Assembly (NCBI RefSeq): GCF_024580145.1 | Contig: NZ_JANINI010000002.1 | Span: 248,001 to 312,000 of the forward strand | Source: Methyloversatilis sp. XJ19-49 | GTDB taxonomy: Bacteria; Pseudomonadota; Gammaproteobacteria; Burkholderiales; Rhodocyclaceae | Direction: 5' to 3' | DNA: 64,000 nt | The notes under the pieces: generated by a model | What the model saw: only the letters and a program-made list of their open reading frames with translations | The model's database searches: none | Told to the model about the DNA's origin: nothing | Part shown: positions 8,559 to 16,672 of the stretch, piece after piece | How the letters are laid out: every line of letters begins with the position of its first letter | Position numbering within the stretch: position 1 is the stretch's first letter | Position numbers and translations under genes: made by a program

Positions 8559-9924
8559 TTTCGGCCGGGCCAGCGGTCGAGCGCGGCAGGTCGAGCACGA
8601 ATTCCGCACCGCCCTCCGGGTGGTTGCGGGCGGACAGTACACCGCCGTGCTGTTCGACGATGCCGTAGCTGATCGAAAGGCCGAGGCCGGTGCCCTTGCC
8701 GACCGGCTTGGTCGTGAAGAACGGCTCGAAAATACGTGACAGGTACTCGTCGGGTATGCCCGGTCCGTTGTCGCGCAAGCGCATGCGCACCCGGTCGCCT
8801 TCGTTGGCGCAGCTCAATGTGAGTTCGGCGACCTGATCCTCGGTGCCGGCGGCATCGTAGGCGTTCTGCAGCAGATTCATCACCACCTGTTGCAACTGAC
8901 CGGCGCTGCCGGTGACCACACAGGGCTCGCGCGTCGCCCAGTGCAGTGCAACGGCCGCGCTGGTGCCCTTGTGTATCCAGTGGATGGCCCGCTCGATCAC
9001 GGCATTGAGATCGACTGCGCTGCGCCCTTCCGGGTCAACGGCGGAAAAGCGCTTCAGCCCGTTGACGATGTCGGCGGTGCGCTGCGCGCCTTCCATCGTG
9101 CCTTCGATCAACGACGGCAGATCCTTCAGCAGATGTTCGATGCGCAGCGCGGCGCGCAGCGCGGCCAGTTCGGCGTCCGACGCCCCGGCGTGCACGGCGT
9201 CGATGTAGCGGCCCATGCGTTCGCTGTACTTCTTCAGCGCGTGAACGTTGCCGAGCACGAAGCTGATCGGATTGTTGAGCTCGTGCGCGACTCCGGCCAC
9301 CAGACGGCCGAGCGACGCCATCTTTTCCGAATGCAGCAACTGCTGCTGCGCCAGTTTCAGCGCCTCGTGCGCCTCGCGCAGCTCGTGGTAGGCACGCTTC
9401 AGTTCGGCGGTGGGCCGGCCGACCAGCACGGTGCCGGCGCGCCGGCCGTTGCGCGTGAAACGCGGCGTCAGATTGGTGTCCACCGGCACCCCGGCGCCCG
9501 CGGCGTCGCGCAGGTTCAATTCGACCGCCTCACCCCGGCGCGACGGATTGGCATCATCGAGCACACCGCGCATGCGGGCGCGGCTTTCGTCGTCGGCCAG
9601 CAGCGCGAACACCGGCGTACCGCGCAACGCGTCGTCGCTGCGCCCCACCAGCTCGCACAGTGCGGCGTTGGTTTCCTCGATCTCGCCGCGCTCGTTGCAC
9701 ACCAGCAGCACGTCCGACATCGCCGACATGACGCTGAAGATGAACTGCTGCGACTGTTCCAGTTCGACGTTCTTCTGCTCGAGCGCGATTTCGTCGCTGA
9801 CCAGCTGCGAATACACCTCGTCCATGCGCTGGATCACGTCCAGCCAGGTCGCCTCGTCCACGCCTTCGATATGGGCGCGCGCGAGCAGAGCTTCGGTGTT
9901 GGCGGATTTCGGGCGTTCGGTCAT
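8530..9924 (-). CDS. hoxJ: PAS sensor histidine kinase of the HoxJ/HupT type
   Basis: 464 residues, no transmembrane segment, so cytoplasmic. A helical N-terminus precedes a PAS domain (about 65-170), a coiled coil and the kinase core: H-box [20 protein letters not shown] with phospho-acceptor His214, N-box [17 protein letters not shown] and [17 protein letters not shown]. The H-box region, with NNPISFV-GNVHAL-KY, resembles HupT/HoxJ, the kinases that relay H2 sensing from HupUV/HoxBC to HupR/HoxA. The matching hoxB, hoxC and hoxA lie upstream in the same direction. The assignment to that pathway is inferred from similarity and context. Confidence 0.82.
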   Translation of the reverse strand: MTERPKSANTEALLARAHIEGVDEATWLDVIQRMDEVYSQLVSDEIALEQKNVELEQSQQFIFSVMSAMSDVLLVCNERGEIEETNAALCELVGRSDDALRGTPVFALLADDESRARMRGVLDDANPSRRGEAVELNLRDAAGAGVPVDTNLTPRFTRNGRRAGTVLVGRPTAELKRAYHELREAHEALKLAQQQLLHSEKMASLGRLVAGVAHELNNPISFVLGNVHALKKYSERMGRYIDAVHAGASDAELAALRAALRIEHLLKDLPSLIEGTMEGAQRTADIVNGLKRFSAVDPEGRSAVDLNAVIERAIHWIHKGTSAAVALHWATREPCVVTGSAGQLQQVVMNLLQNAYDAAGTEDQVAELTLSCANEGDRVRMRLRDNGPGIPDEYLSRIFEPFFTTKPVGKGTGLGLSISYGIVEQHGGVLSARNHPEGGAEFVLDLPRSTAGPAETTRPCPAPP

Positions 9925-10006
9925 CGCGGCAGGCAGGGGCGGCGTCAGCGGCGCATGGTAACGCCGACAGCGGCTACCCCGCCAACGGGTCGGAGCCCGC
10001 CCGTGG

Positions 10007-12133
10007 TCAGAAGCGTGCGCTCAGGGTGAAGCGCATGCTGCGTGGTTCGACCGGATGGAAATGACGGTCATCAATGCCGCCCGCCGCTTCGCCGCGCAGG
10101 CGAGAGGTGTAGAAGTACTCGATGTCGTTGTCACCGCTGTCGAACAGATTGAACACGTCAAGCATCAGCCGCAAGTCGCGGCTGAGCCGGTGGCCGACGC
10201 GCAGGTAGGCCAGCGTGGTCGAAGCGGAACGTTCGGAGTTGTCCTCGACCAGCGGACGCGGGCCGACGTGGCGAAGCTGCAGGTGACCGAACCAGCCGTT
10301 CGCCAGCGGATTGTCGTCGGTCAGGCTCAGGCCGGCAGCCACGACGCGGTCGACAGCGCCCGGCACGTGATTGCCGACCGGATCGCTTTCGGTGAAGCGG
10401 GCGCGCGAGGCAGCTACATCCAGATCGAACAGCAGCCACGGACGCATCGTCCAGCGGTTGTTCCACTCGACGCCGCTGCGCCGGCTGGCCCGGTTGGGCT
10501 CGGTTTCACCGGCATCGCCGACGAACAGCAGTTCCGAATCCAGCTTCAGCGTCCACACGGCGAGGGAGCTTTGCAGACCCGGTATGATTTCCGTACGTAC
10601 TCCGACTTCGCTGCCCGTGGTGCGCACCAGCGCGTCCACCGGATCGGTCGGCAGCCCGCCGCGGGCGGTGACACGTGCAGTGGTACCGCGGGCATCGTTG
10701 CTGTGGAAGCCGTTGCCAAAGTTCACGAAGTACTCGGTGCGCGCCCACGGCCCGAAGATGAGCGACAGCTTGGGTGACGCGATGTGGTCATTCGCGTCGC
10801 CACTGTTGGCGGCGATCGAACTGCTGACGTCGAAGTCGTAGTGGTCCAGGCGCAGGCCGGCCAGGCTGCGCAGCCAGGGCGTCCATTGCACACTGTTTTC
10901 GCCGTACAGGCCGACGCTGGTCTGGCGCACGTCGCTCTGCTGGGTCACGCCGGTGGTGCGGCGCGCGACCGTGGTGTAGAGCCCGACCGGGCTCAGCCGG
11001 TCGTGTCGCACCTGCACGCCCAGCGTGTTGGTCATCGGGAGCCCGGCGAGCCGGCCGTCCCAGCTTCGACTGGCGGTCATGCCCAGTACCTTGCGCTGCT
11101 CGGACTGACGGAACTGGTCACCGTCGGCCGGGTTGTCGAGGAAGTAGGTGAAGTTGGACCATAGATCCAGTTCGGACTGGATGGCGTAGACGTTGAAGCG
11201 GAACGCGCCGTCGTCATAGGCGCGCTGGTGGTTCACCGACAGGCTGTAGCGCTGCGTCTTTCCGCCATCCGTCGGGTCCACCGTACCGTAGCGGTCGATC
11301 AGGCCGGACTGCACGGCGCGCAGCGGAATCTGGTCCGTCGAATCCCAGCGTGAGGTGTAGGCCATCGCGGTGACCGAGGTGCGGTTCGCACCTTCACCCA
11401 GGGTGTAGCGCAATACGCCGTTGATGCGCCGGAAATCTTCCGGGTTTTCCCACGGGCCGTCGTTGCGCGAAGTTTCGAGCGCATAAAGGAGGGTGCCCGC
11501 GCCGGCTTCATGGGCATTCATCAGCAGCGCGCGCCGGTAGCCGTCCTTGCCGATGCTGACTTCGGCCGTGCCGTAATCGAGCCGGTCGCGCAGGCCAAGG
11601 CGAGCCGAGCCGGCAGAGGCGAAGTCGCCCTCCTCGGCGTAGTAAGGACCCTTGCGGTAATCGATGCGCCCAATCAGCTCCGGTATGAGCCAGTTCAGGT
11701 CGGTGTAGCCGTGGCCGTGCGCGTGCGTCGGCATGTTGGCGGGCATGCCATCTATATAGGTGGCGAAGTCGGTGCCGTGGTCGAGGTTGAAGCCGCGCAG
11801 GAAGTACTGGTTCGCCTTGCCGCCGCCACTGTGCTGCGTGACGATGACGCCGGGCACGAACTCCAGCACCTCGGCCGGGCGAAGCGTCGGCCGGTTCTCG
11901 ATCAGACGCGCCGTGACGCGGCCCTGACTCGCTGCATCGGAGCTGCCGACCGCATTGTCGTAATGCCCCTCGACCGTCACTGTATCCAGCTTGTGGGCGG
12001 ACGGCGTAGCCTCATGGGCCAGCGCGGTGCCCCACGCCCCGATGACGGGCACGCAAAGCGCCCCGAACATCCCCCTTCTCAAGGTCACTGCAGCGAGCAA
12101 GTCTTTCGCCGACACAACTCTATGCCTGTTCAC
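10007..12133 (-). CDS. TonB-dependent outer-membrane receptor, probable nickel uptake
   Basis: 708 residues if started at the GTG at 12133. The reading frame runs 500 bp further upstream without receptor similarity. A signal peptide (GMFGALCVPVIGAWGTALA, preceded by two Arg) leads to a TonB-box-like segment (HKLDTVTVEG), the plug domain (RPAEVLEFVPGVIV, YFLRGFNLDHGTDFATYIDG) with a His-rich loop MPTHAHGHGYTD, and a barrel ending in the terminal aromatic FTLSARF. It lies directly downstream of nikR and has a NikR-box-like sequence 7 bp before the start. Nickel or a nickel chelate is therefore the inferred cargo. An alternative GTG is at 12115. Confidence 0.88.
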   Translation of the reverse strand: MNRHRVVSAKDLLAAVTLRRGMFGALCVPVIGAWGTALAHEATPSAHKLDTVTVEGHYDNAVGSSDAASQGRVTARLIENRPTLRPAEVLEFVPGVIVTQHSGGGKANQYFLRGFNLDHGTDFATYIDGMPANMPTHAHGHGYTDLNWLIPELIGRIDYRKGPYYAEEGDFASAGSARLGLRDRLDYGTAEVSIGKDGYRRALLMNAHEAGAGTLLYALETSRNDGPWENPEDFRRINGVLRYTLGEGANRTSVTAMAYTSRWDSTDQIPLRAVQSGLIDRYGTVDPTDGGKTQRYSLSVNHQRAYDDGAFRFNVYAIQSELDLWSNFTYFLDNPADGDQFRQSEQRKVLGMTASRSWDGRLAGLPMTNTLGVQVRHDRLSPVGLYTTVARRTTGVTQQSDVRQTSVGLYGENSVQWTPWLRSLAGLRLDHYDFDVSSSIAANSGDANDHIASPKLSLIFGPWARTEYFVNFGNGFHSNDARGTTARVTARGGLPTDPVDALVRTTGSEVGVRTEIIPGLQSSLAVWTLKLDSELLFVGDAGETEPNRASRRSGVEWNNRWTMRPWLLFDLDVAASRARFTESDPVGNHVPGAVDRVVAAGLSLTDDNPLANGWFGHLQLRHVGPRPLVEDNSERSASTTLAYLRVGHRLSRDLRLMLDVFNLFDSGDNDIEYFYTSRLRGEAAGGIDDRHFHPVEPRSMRFTLSARF

Positions 12134-12139
12134 GTTCTT

Positions 12140-12167
12140 GTATGAAGAAACTAAAAACTTAGCATAA
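12140..12167 (-). promoter_or_regulatory. candidate NikR operator
   Basis: The + strand reads GTATGA, 16 nt, then GCATAA. The E. coli NikR box is GTATGA-N16-TCATAC, so the left half is identical, the right half matches at 4 of 6 positions, and the spacing is exact. It ends 7 bp before the receptor GTG, where binding would block the promoter or ribosome site, and the surrounding DNA is unusually AT-rich. A nikR gene is encoded about 115 bp away. Confidence 0.7.
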
Positions 12168-12282
12168 AAGGGAAAGATTACAGTTGGTGGACGCTGGCCG
12201 AATCCATGTTCCGGCGTGACAACCACCGTCCGGTGATCGGTCTTCGGCAGCTCGGTTCGGTGCGCCGGAGGCAGCGCTCGTG

Positions 12283-12783
12283 TCAGGTGGTCGGCTTGAT
12301 GTGCACGTGGCCATGTCCGCCGCGCGCGTGCCGCCGCGTATAGCTGTGCCCGCCGGGCCCCGCGTGGTGGTGGCCGGCATCGAGCTCGACGCTGATCAGG
12401 TTGATCTGGCCATGATGCACGCCGCGCTCGGCGCACACCGCGTCGGCGAACTGCCGCACCGCCGCGATCTCGCCCTTCAGGATGACGGTCTCGAGGCAGT
12501 GGTCGTGGTCGAGATGGGCGTGCATCGACGACACCGTGAGGTCGTGGTGTGCGTGCTGCAGGCTGATGATGCGCTCGGCCAGGTCGCGTTCGTGGTGATT
12601 GAACACGTACGACAGGCAGGCCACGCAATGCGTCGCGCTGCCCGTCTGCTGGGCCGTGCGGTCCAGTTCGGCACGGAACAGGTCACGCACCGCCTCGGAG
12701 CGGTTGCCGTAGCCGCGCTGCGCGATCCAGTCGTCGAACTGGGCGGCCAGCTGGTCGTCAAGGGATATGGTGAAGCGCTGCAT
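12283..12783 (-). CDS. nikR: nickel-responsive regulator NikR with His-rich C-terminal tail
   Basis: 166 residues. The N-terminal ribbon-helix-helix domain (MQRFTISLDDQLAAQFDDWI, YGNRSEAVRDL) is followed by the ACT-like nickel domain. Ligands equivalent to E. coli His76, His87, His89 and Cys95 are His77, His88, His90 and Cys96 (MHAHLDHDHCLE). The protein is about 30 residues longer than usual, with a His-rich tail from residue 138 (HHHAGPGGH, HGHVHIKPTT). It begins 13 nt after hoxC and is probably co-transcribed with it. The likely target is the adjacent TonB receptor. Confidence 0.93.
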   Translation of the reverse strand: MQRFTISLDDQLAAQFDDWIAQRGYGNRSEAVRDLFRAELDRTAQQTGSATHCVACLSYVFNHHERDLAERIISLQHAHHDLTVSSMHAHLDHDHCLETVILKGEIAAVRQFADAVCAERGVHHGQINLISVELDAGHHHAGPGGHSYTRRHARGGHGHVHIKPTT

Positions 12784-12796
12784 GCGGACTCCGTTG

Positions 12797-14248
12797 TCAG
12801 TGCACGGTGCACACCATGCAGGGATCGAAGGATCGCACGATATGCTGCACCGCCACCGGCGTGGTTTCGCCATCGCGCACCGGCGCGCCTTCGAGCGCCG
12901 ATTCCAGCGCGCCGGGCCGGCCGGCGGCGTCACGCGGCGAGAAGTTCCAGGTAGTGGGCGCGACGATCTGGTAGTTGGCGATGCGACCTTCGCGTACCGA
13001 AATCCAGTGGCCGAGGCTGCCGCGTGCCGCTTCGCCGAGGCCGGCGCCGCAGCCTTCGTCCGGCAGCCGGCCGGGCGAGCAGAAGGGCTCGCCCGGCCGC
13101 ACGGCGCGCAGCCAGTCCTCCACCATGATCACCACGCGCGCCAGTTCGAGCAGGCGCGCGACGACCCGGGTGTAGACCGTGCCGCCGTAACGGCCGACCA
13201 GATCGACGATGAGCGGATGGCCACTTGCCAGTTGACGCGCGATGGCGCCGGTTTCGACCACCTCGCCGGCCAGCCGCGGCGCCTTGTTCCAGGTGTAGGC
13301 GCCAGCCTTGTCCGGCTCCGGCAGCGTGACGCCGCTGCGCGGATGCTGCGGACCGCCGGCGTCGCTCAACCAGGCGTGGGTGGCGTCTTCGCGGATGGCG
13401 GCCGGGTCGAGCGGCGACAGCGCGCCGGCGTGCCACACACCGGCCCCGAGTGCGGTACTGCCGTCCGGCTGCGGGTAGGCGCCGTAGCTCAGGAAGCGGC
13501 CGGGGCCGGCACCGAGCGTGGCCAGCGCCGCATCGCGCGCGACGGTCAGGAAAAAGCGCAGGTCGCCGTTCAGCGGATCGGCCGCGTGCCAGGCGTCGAG
13601 CGCCGCTTCCGACTCGAGCGCGGCCACCTGTTCCAGCGGCGCGGCATAGGTGCGGGTTTCGAGGAAGCGGCGGAACTCGCGCACGCGCGCCAGCAGGCGC
13701 ACCTTTTCTGCCGCGTCGATGGCGCGCGTCGAACCACCCGGATCGATGCTCTGCGTGTGCGGCCACTTGCCGGCCAATGTGCCGAGCAATGTGAACCAGC
13801 GCTGGCGCGCGGCGATCGCTGCTCGCACCTGTTCGCCGCTCTGCGGCGTGAAGCGGCGCACCGCCTCGGCATGCCAGGGCCGGCCGGCATACACCGGCCG
13901 CACGAAGTCGGGCATGAAGAACAGGTAGAAGTGAGTCAGATGATCGGCCAGGTTTTCGGTGGCGAGGATCACATTGGTGACGTGCTGGCCGTTGGCCGGC
14001 ATCGCGATGCCGCCGAGCGCGGCCAGCGCGCGCGCCGCCGCCACCGACTGCGACACCGAACAGATGCCGCAGATGCGCGGCACATACACCAGCGCGTCAT
14101 GCGGCTCGCGCCCGCGCAGGATCTGTTCGAAGCCGCGGTACATCGGCGCGTTCACGTGCGCCGACGCGACGCGACCATCGACCACGTCCAGCGTCACCTC
14201 GAGATCGCCTTCGACGCGGTTGAAGGGGCCGACGAGGAGGCGGGTCAT
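12797..14248 (-). CDS. hoxC: regulatory (H2-sensing) [NiFe]-hydrogenase large subunit
   Basis: 483 residues from MTRLLVGPFNRVEG; the longer frame upstream is not conserved. Both NiFe-site motifs are present: L1 RICGICSVSQ near residue 57 and L2 DPCMVCTVH at the C-terminus. The protein stops at that His, so there is no C-terminal peptide for a maturation protease. This is diagnostic for HoxC/HupV of H2 sensors rather than for energy-converting enzymes. It pairs with HoxB and would signal to HoxJ. Its partner hoxB ends about 940 bp upstream, with an opposite-strand gene in between. Confidence 0.92.
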   Translation of the reverse strand: MTRLLVGPFNRVEGDLEVTLDVVDGRVASAHVNAPMYRGFEQILRGREPHDALVYVPRICGICSVSQSVAAARALAALGGIAMPANGQHVTNVILATENLADHLTHFYLFFMPDFVRPVYAGRPWHAEAVRRFTPQSGEQVRAAIAARQRWFTLLGTLAGKWPHTQSIDPGGSTRAIDAAEKVRLLARVREFRRFLETRTYAAPLEQVAALESEAALDAWHAADPLNGDLRFFLTVARDAALATLGAGPGRFLSYGAYPQPDGSTALGAGVWHAGALSPLDPAAIREDATHAWLSDAGGPQHPRSGVTLPEPDKAGAYTWNKAPRLAGEVVETGAIARQLASGHPLIVDLVGRYGGTVYTRVVARLLELARVVIMVEDWLRAVRPGEPFCSPGRLPDEGCGAGLGEAARGSLGHWISVREGRIANYQIVAPTTWNFSPRDAAGRPGALESALEGAPVRDGETTPVAVQHIVRSFDPCMVCTVH

Positions 14249-14511
14249 GAAAACTTCCTGAAGAGCGTGCGGCAATTGTCGACACGCTTTACACCACGAC
14301 GCCAGGATGGGTCGACATCTGCCGACGGAGACCCGCCTTCTCGCCCTGCATTCCGCGCCGGCTGTTGCATCCGGCGTTGGCGCAACAAGTCTGGCTCGAT
14401 CCCTGCTTTCATCCGGGTTGCTGTCGACGACGTGCCTTCTCGCACGTTCATGACACGTCCGGCCTCGACGGAACGGACGTGTGTCCATCGCCCAAAGAAG
14501 GAAAGACCGAC
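14249..14511. other. divergent intergenic region between hoxC and the PEP-CTERM gene
   Basis: 263 bp without a gene; it must hold any promoter of hoxC as well as the start of the plus-strand gene. An imperfect 23-bp palindrome, GCGTG-CGGCAATTGTCGA-CACGC, lies at about 14264-14287, close to the hoxC start, and could be an operator. No convincing sigma54 promoter was seen here. Confidence 0.45.
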
Positions 14512-15165
14512 ATGACCACACACCAAACGAGCACCCTGCTTCGTCGCCACGCCGCGCTGGCTGCCCTGATGGGCGGTCTGGTACTTGCGCCGGCTGCCCA
14601 CGCGGCGAACTACACATTCGATGTGCTGTACGAAGGCGCAGGTGTGGCCGCTCTTGCCGCCGGCAGCGATGATCCGGGCGCCACCGTGCTCTACGACGGC
14701 GACACCTTCGTCTGGACCCTGTCCATCGTCGGCGATCGTTATTGGGAAGTACTCGAATCGGGCGATTTCTTTCCGCTGATGGCCTTCGGCGTCAGTGAAG
14801 CCGGCGACCGCACCGTGGACTACATGCTGACGCTCTACAACGACACGACCGAAGTATTCAGCGATACGGCGGCAGATGTGGTGAATTCGTCCGTGCATCT
14901 CGGTACCAACACCATCACGCTCGACGCCGGTGTCAAGTTCGACAGCATGCGTCTCGAACTGATGCTGATCAGTGCGACGGAAGACGGCAACCCCGCCGTC
15001 GCGATAACAACCTCGCCCTCCGGGCTGCTGCCCATCTTCGGCGCACCGGAACAGAACACTTTCTATCCGGGCATCGTGCTGGCGCCGATACCGGAGCCGC
15101 AACCCTGGGCGCTTGCCATTGCGGGCCTGATCACGCTGGGCGCGCTGAGCCGCCGCCGGCGCTGA
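14512..15165 (+). CDS. PEP-CTERM exported protein of unknown function
   Basis: 217 residues, ATG at 14512 preceded by AAGGAAAG. Signal peptide (LAALMGGLVLAPAAHA), a beta-rich acidic domain with no recognised motif, and a C-terminal PEP-CTERM anchor (IPEPQPWALAIAGLITLGAL then SRRRR). It resembles many lineage-specific PEP-CTERM surface proteins. It lies on the plus strand between hoxB and hoxC, which are normally adjacent, so it looks like an insertion into the regulatory hydrogenase operon. No hydrogenase role is suggested by the sequence. Confidence 0.82.
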   Translation: MTTHQTSTLLRRHAALAALMGGLVLAPAAHAANYTFDVLYEGAGVAALAAGSDDPGATVLYDGDTFVWTLSIVGDRYWEVLESGDFFPLMAFGVSEAGDRTVDYMLTLYNDTTEVFSDTAADVVNSSVHLGTNTITLDAGVKFDSMRLELMLISATEDGNPAVAITTSPSGLLPIFGAPEQNTFYPGIVLAPIPEPQPWALAIAGLITLGALSRRRR

Positions 15166-15185
15166 ATTCCGCACCCGTGCCGGCA

Positions 15186-16181
15186 TCATTTCAGCCGCGT
15201 CCGCCGGGCCACCGGCGGCACGACGACATGGTCCGACACGGCGTTCACCTTCACCCGCTTCGGCGTGGCCGATTTGGATAGAGAGGCGAGCGCGACGAAC
15301 CAGGCCTTGGGCATGTCGGTCGGCAGGCCGATCGGGATGCCGGCGATCTTCGGCGTGGCGTGGAAGGGGTGGCCGGGTTCCTGGAAGCCGGGTTCGGTGC
15401 AGCTGATGCAGGCGTAGCCGCCGCGCGTGCACGAGCCCTCGCCGTTCCACGGCCGGGTGTTGCAGTCGGCGTGCGCCTGCGTGCCCTTGCAGCCCATGTT
15501 TTCCATCATGCAGCCGAGGTCCGAGGGCTTTTCCGCGCTGGCCTTGAATTCGTAGTACTCGTTGCGCGTGCAGCCGTGGTGCACCAGCTGGTCGGCGTAG
15601 AAGCGCGGCCGGCCCAGCGTGTCGAGGTCGTCTTCCGCGAAGCTGTCGGCGGCCAGCGCCATCAGCGTGTCCAGCACCCAGCTCGGATGGGTCGGGCAGC
15701 CGGCGATATTGATCACCGGCAGGCCGCCGTGTGCGCGGAAACCGGCACCGAGCAGGCCGCCGCGCACGTCGTCCTCGTACTGCAGGCCGCAGGCGTCGGT
15801 CGGGTTGTCGCCACCCGCGGTGATGCCGCCCCAGGCGGCGCAGCTGCCGATGGCGATCACATGGCGCGCCTTTGCGGCGAGCTTGCGCACCCATTCGACC
15901 ATCGGCACGCCGGTGCCGGCCATGACATGGAAGCGGCCGGTGCCGTTCGGCCCGCGCAGCAGCGACCCTTCAACGCACAGCGCATCCAGCGGCAGATCGC
16001 CATCAAGGATGCGGCCGAGCAGCGCGGTCACTTCGTTGCCGCTGTCCAGCGACAGCGATGGATGCCACAGCAGATCGATGCCTGCATCGCGCAGCTGACC
16101 GTGGAAATCGTCGGTATCGGCGCACAACAGCGACATGCTGCAGCCGCCGCAACCGCCGGACTGCAACCAGAGCACGTTCAT
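15186..16181 (-). CDS. hoxB: regulatory (H2-sensing) [NiFe]-hydrogenase small subunit
   Basis: 331 residues starting MNVLWLQSGGCGGCSMSLLC. It lacks a Tat signal, as expected for the cytoplasmic HoxB/HupU. Fe-S cluster cysteines are in GGCGGC, IGSCAAWGG, NIAGCPTHP, and the C-terminal HHGCTRNEYYEF / LGCMMENMGCKG / CISCTEPGF region. The proximal motif GGCGGC lacks the extra Cys of the membrane enzyme's ECTCC. It overlaps the end of hoxW by 4 nt. Confidence 0.93.
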   Translation of the reverse strand: MNVLWLQSGGCGGCSMSLLCADTDDFHGQLRDAGIDLLWHPSLSLDSGNEVTALLGRILDGDLPLDALCVEGSLLRGPNGTGRFHVMAGTGVPMVEWVRKLAAKARHVIAIGSCAAWGGITAGGDNPTDACGLQYEDDVRGGLLGAGFRAHGGLPVINIAGCPTHPSWVLDTLMALAADSFAEDDLDTLGRPRFYADQLVHHGCTRNEYYEFKASAEKPSDLGCMMENMGCKGTQAHADCNTRPWNGEGSCTRGGYACISCTEPGFQEPGHPFHATPKIAGIPIGLPTDMPKAWFVALASLSKSATPKRVKVNAVSDHVVVPPVARRTRLK

Positions 16182-16672
16182 GCATTCACTCCTTCGGTGT
16201 GCGCGCCGCCGGTGACGGTGTCGTGCAGCCAGCGGCGCGCCCGGGCGAGCGCCTGTTCGAGATCGGCCGCGGCCTGCGCATCCGGCTGCTCGCCCAGTTC
16301 CCAGCGGCGGCCACGGATGGCCAGTACATCACACACCGGCGGTGGGCGGCGCTGCAGGTCGACGAACACCTGCAGCAGCGCTTCCGGCGACAGCGCGTGG
16401 CTGGTGATCCGGCGCTCGCGCTGCGGCTGCACGCTGCGCACCTCATAGGCGGCATCCAGACCGCGCGCGGCGTCGACGAACAGCACGCGGTCGCGGCCGA
16501 CCAGGTCGAGCGCGTGCTCGATCTGCAGCTGGTAGTCGTTGAGGCAGTCCACGCTGCCGGCGGGCAGGGCGCGTCCGGCATACGCCGCCAGCGCATCGAC
16601 CAGCATCGGGCCGAGCGCGTCGTCGCCGCGGCTCGGATTGCCCCAGCCCAGCACCAGCAGCGGCGCCGTCAT
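16178..16672 (-). CDS. hoxW: hydrogenase maturation protease of the soluble hydrogenase
   Basis: 164 residues, HycI/HoxW peptidase family: LLVLGWGNPSRGDDALGPML at the N-terminus with the nickel-sensing acidic residue in GDDALGP, and a FVDAARGLD block. It trims the C-terminus of the large subunit after nickel insertion. Position directly after hoxH, with ATGA overlaps on both sides (16669-16672 and 16178-16181), points to HoxH as substrate. The N-terminal extension of the ORF to 17968 is a shadow of hoxH. Confidence 0.9.
   Translation of the reverse strand: MTAPLLVLGWGNPSRGDDALGPMLVDALAAYAGRALPAGSVDCLNDYQLQIEHALDLVGRDRVLFVDAARGLDAAYEVRSVQPQRERRITSHALSPEALLQVFVDLQRRPPPVCDVLAIRGRRWELGEQPDAQAAADLEQALARARRWLHDTVTGGAHTEGVNA

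Noticed and set aside
7401-8642. Long minus-strand ORF (413 residues) overlapping the aminotransferase
   Set aside because: It is a His/Arg-rich shadow of a gene with clear homology, ribosome site and PLP motif on the plus strand.
12797-14248. hoxC as a second energy-converting hydrogenase
   Set aside because: The protein ends at the L2 His with no cleavable C-terminus and pairs with a HoxB lacking a Tat signal, which identifies an H2 sensor.
14245-15894. 549-residue minus-strand ORF spanning hoxB and the PEP-CTERM gene
   Set aside because: Its N-terminus is Arg-rich frame shadow of hoxB and its C-terminus antisense of the PEP-CTERM gene; no conserved motif.
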